Translations under genes and position numbers: made by a program
Shown: piece after piece, positions 7,455-11,895 of the stretch
How the letters are laid out: every line of letters starts with the position of its first letter
Position numbering within the stretch: position 1 is the first letter of the stretch
Origin: Mageeibacillus sp. UBA1212
GTDB taxonomy: Bacteria; Bacillota; Clostridia; UBA1212
DNA: 11,895 nucleotides
NCBI GenBank assembly: GCA_002309655.1
Contig: DBXM01000012.1
Span: 91,722-103,616, forward strand
Direction of reading: 5' to 3'
Notes under the pieces: generated by a model
Databases searched by the model: none
Told to the model about the DNA's origin: nothing
What the model saw: the letters and a program-made list of their open reading frames with translations, nothing else

Positions 7455-9950
7455 ATGGCAGTTTTTAAATGTAAAATGTGCGGTGGCACAATAGAATTCG
7501 AGCAGGGCGCCACAGTAGGCGTTTGTGATTCATGCGGAACGAAGCAGACGCTTCCCAAGGTCGACGACCGGTTGGCGAATCTTTACGGAAGGGCCAACCA
7601 TTTCAGACGGAACAACGAGTTTGACAAGGCCTCCGGCATTTACGAGCAGATTCTTAACGAGAACACGAGCGACGCGGAAGCGTACTGGTCCCTTGTTTTG
7701 TGCCGTTACGGTATCGAATATGTGGAAGATCCGGCGACTCGCAAGCGCATCCCGACGGTCAACAGGGCGCAGTTCACATCGATTTTTGATGACGACAACT
7801 ACAAGTCGGCGCTTCAGTATGCGGACAGTGCCCAGAAGGTGCTTTACGAGAGTGAAGCCAACGCAATCAACGAAATACAGAAGGGAATTCTCGCGATTTC
7901 GCAGAAAGAGGAGCCCTTCGACGTGTTCATCTGCTACAAGGAGACTGACGCCGCCGGAAAGCGCACGCAGGATTCGGTTCTCGCCAACGACCTCTACCAC
8001 CAACTCACGCAGGAAGGCTTTAAGGTCTTTTTTGCCCGCATTACCTTGGAGGACAAGCTCGGGACAGCGTACGAACCGTACATTTTCGCGGCGCTCAATT
8101 CAGCGAAGGTCATGGTTGTTCTCGGCACGAAACCGGAGTACTTCAACGCCGTCTGGGTCAAAAACGAGTGGTCCAGATACCTCAACCTTGTGAAGGCAAG
8201 CGGCGGCAAGAAGGTGCTGATTCCCGCGTATCGCGATATGGATCCGTACGATCTTCCCGACGAGTTCTCGCATCTTCAGGCGCAGGATATGTCCAAACTC
8301 GGATTTATGCAGGACCTCATCAGAGGCATCAAGAAGATTACGTCGGCGGAAACACCCAAGACCGTTGTCAAAGAAACTGTTGTGTCCAATGCGGCGAATG
8401 CCAGCATCGCGCCTCTCCTGAAGCGTGCGTTTATGTTCCTTGAAGACGGAGAATGGAGCAGGGCCGACGACTTCTGCGAGCAGGTTTTGAACCAGGATCC
8501 GGAAAATGCACAGGCGTACATTGGCAAGCTTATGGCGGAGCTTCACGTCCGACGCCGGGAAGACTTGCAAAACTGTGAAAAATCGTTCGAAGGCAACAGC
8601 AACTATCAAAAAGCTATTCGGTTTGGCGATGATAAAACGGCGGCTGAATTGAAAGGCTACATAGCGCACATAAATGAACGCAACGAGACTTTTCGCCTGA
8701 CGGGAATATATAACAGCGCAGTCTATGAAATGAATTCTTCAAAAACCGAAGCAGATTATAAGGCGGCTGCAGCTAAATTCAAAACCATCCCCGGGTTCAA
8801 GGATGCCAACGCACTTGTCGAACAGTGTTTTGACAAAGCTGAGGTGTGCCGAAAAGACGCTGTTTATGCCTTCGGAAAAGCTCAAATGACCGGGAACGCG
8901 GTAAGCGCCTACGATGCGGCAATTGGCACATTCCAAACGATCTCCGGTTGGAGAGATGCGGATGAGCAGATTAACGTTTGCCAGAGAAAGATAAAAGAGA
9001 TCAAGGCTAAGGAAGAAGCAGACAGGCTGGAATGCGAACGCAAAGAGGAAGAACTTCGAATAGCCGCTGAAAAGGCTGCAAAGAAACGCAAGATAACGAT
9101 TGCCATTGTTGTCCCGACTATCGTGGCTTGTATAGCCTTCGTCATTGTGCTAACTGCGTATATCATACCGAACCGCAATAAGGACATCGACTATAACAAG
9201 GCAATATCCCTTATTGAATCTGGTAAATACGTTGAAGCTTATGAAGCTTTCACTAGGCTTAACGGGTATAAGGACAGCGATTCTAAAGCAGACGAGATAC
9301 GCTCAAGTTCAAGGTACTATTTCGAACTTATGGTGGAAAATGCAACAGTCGGAGATTATATTATGTTTGGCTCCTACGAACAGGACAACATAATATCAAA
9401 CGGAAAAGAAGACATCGAATGGTTGGTTCTTGCCAAAGAAGAAAACAGGATTCTTGTAATCAGTCGTTACGCGCTCGATTGCAAGCAGTATAATACTTCT
9501 TATACAAGCATAACTTGGGAAACCTGTTCCTTGCGGACTTGGCTAAACGGCACTTTTGTCAACGGGGCGTTCAGTTCGGATGAACAAAAGATGATTCTCA
9601 CTACGACTGTGACTGCGGATAGGAATCCATCATACAATATTTCCCCCGGTAGCAACACGAATGATAGGGTGTTTTTACTGAGCATACAAGAAGTCAATAA
9701 GTATTTTACTACAAACGACGAAAGAAAATGTGTTCCGACAGCTTATGCAAAAGCACAAGGAGCAATTGCAAGCAACAGCGAAAAAGTTGATGGAAAGTAT
9801 ACCTGCTACTGGTGGTTGCGGTCGCCTGGTAGTTATTCTAACTTCGCTGAAGATGTTCTTGATACAGGATCTGTCAGTAGCAGCGGCATCAATGTTAATA
9901 CCCTTCGTGATTGCGCCCGACCCGCTTTGTGGCTTGGTCTTGATTCTTAA
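7455..9950 (+). CDS. Transmembrane TIR receptor-like paralogue with DUF6273-like ectodomain
   Basis: Second member of the TIR set, 831 residues. The cytoplasmic half matches the first: zinc ribbon (C6, C9, C24, C27), TPR-like helices about 41-89, TIR about 153-294 with FDVFICYKETD and WVKNEW (candidate catalytic E238), TPR-like helices to about 515, a Lys/Glu-rich coiled coil, the basic AAKKRK and one membrane helix at about 547-571. Outside, a TPR-like hairpin (DYNKAISLIESGKYVEAYEAF) leads to a domain at about 632-829 that I assign to DUF6273 from its opening VGDYIMFGSYEQD, internal WLNGTF, YWWLRSPG and closing CARPALWL. That domain is frequent in clostridial surface proteins and may have a C-type-lectin/sulfatase-modifying-like fold, from memory. 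Unlike the first paralogue it has no InlB or leucine-rich repeats. The start follows AGAGG at 7443-7447. The 141-base gap upstream suggests separate control, but I could not define a promoter there. Ligand and output unknown. Confidence 0.92.
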   Translation: MAVFKCKMCGGTIEFEQGATVGVCDSCGTKQTLPKVDDRLANLYGRANHFRRNNEFDKASGIYEQILNENTSDAEAYWSLVLCRYGIEYVEDPATRKRIPTVNRAQFTSIFDDDNYKSALQYADSAQKVLYESEANAINEIQKGILAISQKEEPFDVFICYKETDAAGKRTQDSVLANDLYHQLTQEGFKVFFARITLEDKLGTAYEPYIFAALNSAKVMVVLGTKPEYFNAVWVKNEWSRYLNLVKASGGKKVLIPAYRDMDPYDLPDEFSHLQAQDMSKLGFMQDLIRGIKKITSAETPKTVVKETVVSNAANASIAPLLKRAFMFLEDGEWSRADDFCEQVLNQDPENAQAYIGKLMAELHVRRREDLQNCEKSFEGNSNYQKAIRFGDDKTAAELKGYIAHINERNETFRLTGIYNSAVYEMNSSKTEADYKAAAAKFKTIPGFKDANALVEQCFDKAEVCRKDAVYAFGKAQMTGNAVSAYDAAIGTFQTISGWRDADEQINVCQRKIKEIKAKEEADRLECERKEEELRIAAEKAAKKRKITIAIVVPTIVACIAFVIVLTAYIIPNRNKDIDYNKAISLIESGKYVEAYEAFTRLNGYKDSDSKADEIRSSSRYYFELMVENATVGDYIMFGSYEQDNIISNGKEDIEWLVLAKEENRILVISRYALDCKQYNTSYTSITWETCSLRTWLNGTFVNGAFSSDEQKMILTTTVTADRNPSYNISPGSNTNDRVFLLSIQEVNKYFTTNDERKCVPTAYAKAQGAIASNSEKVDGKYTCYWWLRSPGSYSNFAEDVLDTGSVSSSGINVNTLRDCARPALWLGLDS
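9348..9941 (+). other. DUF6273-like ectodomain coding segment
   Basis: Codes for residues about 632-829. Recognisable marks are G-D-Y-I-x-F-G-S-Y at the start, W-L-V-L-A, S-L-R-T-W-L-N in the middle, Y-W-W-L-R-S-P-G, then R-P-A-L-W-L close to the stop. The spacing of WWLRSPG and RPALWL, about 30 residues, is typical of this domain as I know it. Ligand unknown. Confidence 0.72.
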
Positions 9951-10014
9951 TTTTTCTAGTATGTGTTTTCACAGCGTATAAGACACGCTATATCGCACGA
10001 ATGTGAATAGATCG

Positions 10015-10020
10015 TATAAT
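10015..10020 (+). promoter_or_regulatory. Possible sigma-70-type -10 box upstream of third TIR gene
   Basis: A perfect TATAAT lies 97 bases before the third receptor's ATG. The hexamer 17 bases upstream, ATCGCA, matches the -35 consensus at only three of six positions, so this is a weak candidate. If real, transcription would start near 10027 and give a leader of about 90 bases. Confidence 0.35.
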
Positions 10021-10100
10021 GCGAAAGCCACATCTGTTCCTGCGGCTCAAAGAGAACAGTAAAACAATCCAAATGCGGTGGTAAAAACCTGTTTCGCATT
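10018..10100 (+). promoter_or_regulatory. Nested inverted repeats in leader of third TIR gene
   Basis: AATGCGAAA (10018-10026) is the exact reverse complement of TTTCGCATT (10092-10100). Between them lies a second pair, CTGTTC (10034-10039) and GAACAG (10054-10059), with a 14-base loop. The ribosome site GGAGG (10108-10112) comes right after. This could be a structured leader or a protein-binding operator; the left outer arm overlaps the TATAAT. Short chance repeats are the alternative. Confidence 0.35.
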
Positions 10101-10117
10101 GATATACGGAGGCTTAA

Positions 10118-11895
10118 ATGGCAATCTTAAAATGTAAAATGTGCGGCGGCGACATGGACATATCCGCCGACAAGACGTTCGGAACATGTGAGTATTGCGG
10201 ATGCACGATGACGTTGCCAAAGATAGACGACGACGCCCGTGTGGCCGCCTTTAACCGCGGCAATCACTTCAGGCGCACCGGTGAATTCGATAAGGCGCTG
10301 CAGGTGTACGAGAAAATCGTCGAGGAAGATCCGAACGACGCTGAGGCGCACTGGTGCTGCGCGCTCTGCCGTTTCGGCATCGAATGGGTTGAAGATCCGG
10401 CCACCATGGAGTATTTGCCGACTTGCCACCGGGTGAGTTTTGACCCGTTCACTGAAGATGTCGATTGCAGAGCCGCGGTTGTTCTTTCTGAGGGGATTAC
10501 AAAAAGGCAGTACCAGAAGGACGCCGCACGCATTTCAGAGGTTCAGAAGGGAATACTCGCGGCGTCGCAAAACGAAAAGCCGTTCGATGTGTTCATCTGC
10601 TACAAAGAGAGCGACAACAACGGACACAGAACTGTCGACAGCACGCTTGCCCAGGATATCTATTATCAGCTGACCGAAGAGGGGCTGCGTGTGTTCTTTG
10701 CGCGCATCACTCTCGAGGACAAGGTCGGGAGCGAGTACGAGCCTTATATTTTTGCGGCGCTTAATTCCGCGAAGGTGATGGTTGTCGTCGGCACTAAGCC
10801 GGAGCATTTCAATGCCGTCTGGGTAAAGAACGAATGGTCGAGGTTTTTGTCGATTGTGAAACGCGACCGGAAAAAGGTTATTTTGCCTTGTTATAGGGAT
10901 ATGGACCCGTACGACCTTCCGGAACAACTGTCGATTTTGCAGTCCTACGACATGTCCAAAATCGGATTCATGCAGGACCTCATTCGTGGAATAAAGAAGG
11001 TTACGGCGGCGGGCGAGACAAGAGCAGCGGTAAAAGAAACCGTCGTTCAAACTTCCACTGCCAACACCGCGCCTTTGCTGAAGCGTGCGTTTATTTTCCT
11101 TGAGGACGGGAACTGGAAAGAGGCGGACGATTACTGCGAAAAAGTGCTCGACCAGGATCCGGAAAACGCGCAGGCGTACATCGGAAAGCTTATGGCGGAA
11201 CTTCACGTGCGTCGCCAGGAAGATTTGCCGAATTGCGAACAGCCGTTTGACGGTAGCAACAATTTCCAAAAAGCCGTTCGGTTTGGCGGCGATAAGCTTT
11301 CAGAGGAATTGAATGGTTACATCAAATACATCAACGATCGCAACGAAAACGATAGGCTTACAGGTATCTATAACGGTGCCGTCAGAGCAATGAACAATGC
11401 AAAGGCTGAAACCAATTTTAAAGCTGTAGCCGGTGTTTTTAAAAGTATTGCCGGATTTAAAGATGCAGACGCTTTGGCGGAACAATGTCTTGACAAAGCG
11501 GAGGCGTGTCGAAAAGATGCCGTTTATGCCTCTGGGAAATCGCAAATGACCGGAAACACGATAAACGGATACGAGGCGGCAATCAGCGCATTCCAGAAAA
11601 TCTCCGGCTGGAGAGATGCGGACGAGCAGATTTACGCGTGCCAAAGGAAGATTGAGGAAATCAAAGCAAAGGAAGAAGCCGACAAACTGGAAGCAGAACG
11701 CATGGCGCAAGAACGTCGAATAGCCGCAGGAATAGCTGCAAAGAAGCGTAAGAGAACGATTGCCATTGTCACCCCAATTATCATAGCTTGTATTGCGTTC
11801 ATTGTTGTGCTGACAACAGTAATTATTCAGAACAGCAAATACAACTCCGCGCTTAATCTGTACAACGCGGGAAAGTACGATGAAGCAATTACTGC
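10118..11895 (+). CDS. Third transmembrane TIR receptor-like paralogue, partial (cut by window end)
   Basis: Open from ATG at 10118 to the window end, giving 592 codons of an unfinished gene. The ATG follows a strong GGAGG at 10108-10112. The product has the same plan: zinc ribbon (C6, C9, C24, C27, plus an extra C29), TPR-like helices about 42-90, TIR about 154-295 with FDVFICYKESD and WVKNEW (candidate catalytic E239), TPR-like helices to about 515, a charged coiled coil, basic AAKKRKR and a membrane helix at about 547-570. The window ends inside the first extracellular TPR-like hairpin (YNSALNLYNAGKYDEAIT). The main ectodomain therefore lies beyond the window and cannot be named. Residues 100-140 and the zinc ribbon differ clearly from the other two copies, so this is the most divergent member. 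It probably forms the same type of surface sensor with cytoplasmic TIR output; that role is inferred. Confidence 0.92.
   Translation, partial: MAILKCKMCGGDMDISADKTFGTCEYCGCTMTLPKIDDDARVAAFNRGNHFRRTGEFDKALQVYEKIVEEDPNDAEAHWCCALCRFGIEWVEDPATMEYLPTCHRVSFDPFTEDVDCRAAVVLSEGITKRQYQKDAARISEVQKGILAASQNEKPFDVFICYKESDNNGHRTVDSTLAQDIYYQLTEEGLRVFFARITLEDKVGSEYEPYIFAALNSAKVMVVVGTKPEHFNAVWVKNEWSRFLSIVKRDRKKVILPCYRDMDPYDLPEQLSILQSYDMSKIGFMQDLIRGIKKVTAAGETRAAVKETVVQTSTANTAPLLKRAFIFLEDGNWKEADDYCEKVLDQDPENAQAYIGKLMAELHVRRQEDLPNCEQPFDGSNNFQKAVRFGGDKLSEELNGYIKYINDRNENDRLTGIYNGAVRAMNNAKAETNFKAVAGVFKSIAGFKDADALAEQCLDKAEACRKDAVYASGKSQMTGNTINGYEAAISAFQKISGWRDADEQIYACQRKIEEIKAKEEADKLEAERMAQERRIAAGIAAKKRKRTIAIVTPIIIACIAFIVVLTTVIIQNSKYNSALNLYNAGKYDEAIT

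Noticed and set aside
9820..9950. Possible diversity-generating retroelement target at the end of the DUF6273-like domain
   Set aside because: The C-terminus resembles lectin-fold variable regions in general layout, but there is no reverse transcriptase or template repeat in the window and no strong excess of AAC/AAT codons.
9973..9989. AGCGT/ACGCT hairpin after the second TIR gene as a terminator
   Set aside because: The stem is only five pairs and no T-run follows, so it does not qualify as an intrinsic terminator.
10535..11269. Long antisense open frame opposite the third TIR gene (244 codons), with similar antisense frames opposite the other copies
   Set aside because: These are frame shadows of the conserved TIR coding sequence; they lack domains and are low-complexity in Arg, Leu and Val.
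1..11895. Known defence systems (Thoeris, CBASS, TIR-STING, CRISPR-Cas)
   Set aside because: No ThsA-like, cyclase, STING, Cas or repeat-spacer sequence is present. The TIR domains alone do not justify naming a known system.

Overview
The window reads as a bacterial chromosome segment with every supported gene on the + strand. It most likely comes from a gut- or rumen-type Bacillota (Clostridia) or a bacterium with similar gene content. The clues are strong GGAGG-type ribosome sites, Listeria-Bacteroides (InlB B) repeats, BspA-type leucine-rich repeats, a DUF6273-like domain and SHOCT domains. The taxon is an inference, because no rRNA, tRNA or universal marker gene is present.

Layout: (1) 12-968, a four-helix membrane protein whose cytoplasmic tail carries two SHOCT domains. 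(2) 1060-2202, an SPFH/band-7 protein of the YdjI type ending in a SHOCT domain. (3) 2220-2924, a four-helix membrane protein with a cytoplasmic tail. (4) 2929-3543, an AT-rich protein with two membrane segments. (5) 3552-7313, a 1253-residue receptor-like protein with zinc ribbon, TPR-like, TIR, TPR-like and coiled-coil regions, one membrane helix, five InlB B-repeats and seven BspA leucine-rich repeats. (6) 7455-9950, a paralogue whose ectodomain is DUF6273-like. (7) 10118 to the window end, a third paralogue cut off by the window edge just after its membrane helix. Genes 2-5 are packed with gaps of 17, 4 and 8 bases. Genes 6 and 7 have leaders of 141 and 167 bases and may have their own control.

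The most interesting content is the tandem TIR set. All three proteins share a near-constant cytoplasmic half (zinc ribbon, TIR with a conserved candidate catalytic Glu, helical repeats, one transmembrane helix with basic residues on its inner side). After the helix, the two complete members carry unrelated presumed extracellular modules. The first has leucine-rich repeats outside and TIR inside, which is the topology of an animal Toll-like receptor with the chain order reversed. Together with an SPFH membrane scaffold and SHOCT partners, a reasonable hypothesis is a surface-sensing system in which different ectodomains feed one TIR output (NAD+ cleavage or signalling) organised at a membrane microdomain. 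That function is inference: nothing in the sequence proves ligand, enzymatic activity or a defence role.

No CRISPR array, insertion sequence, integrase, tRNA, rRNA or convincing intrinsic terminator was seen. No stretch over 300 bases lacks a gene.
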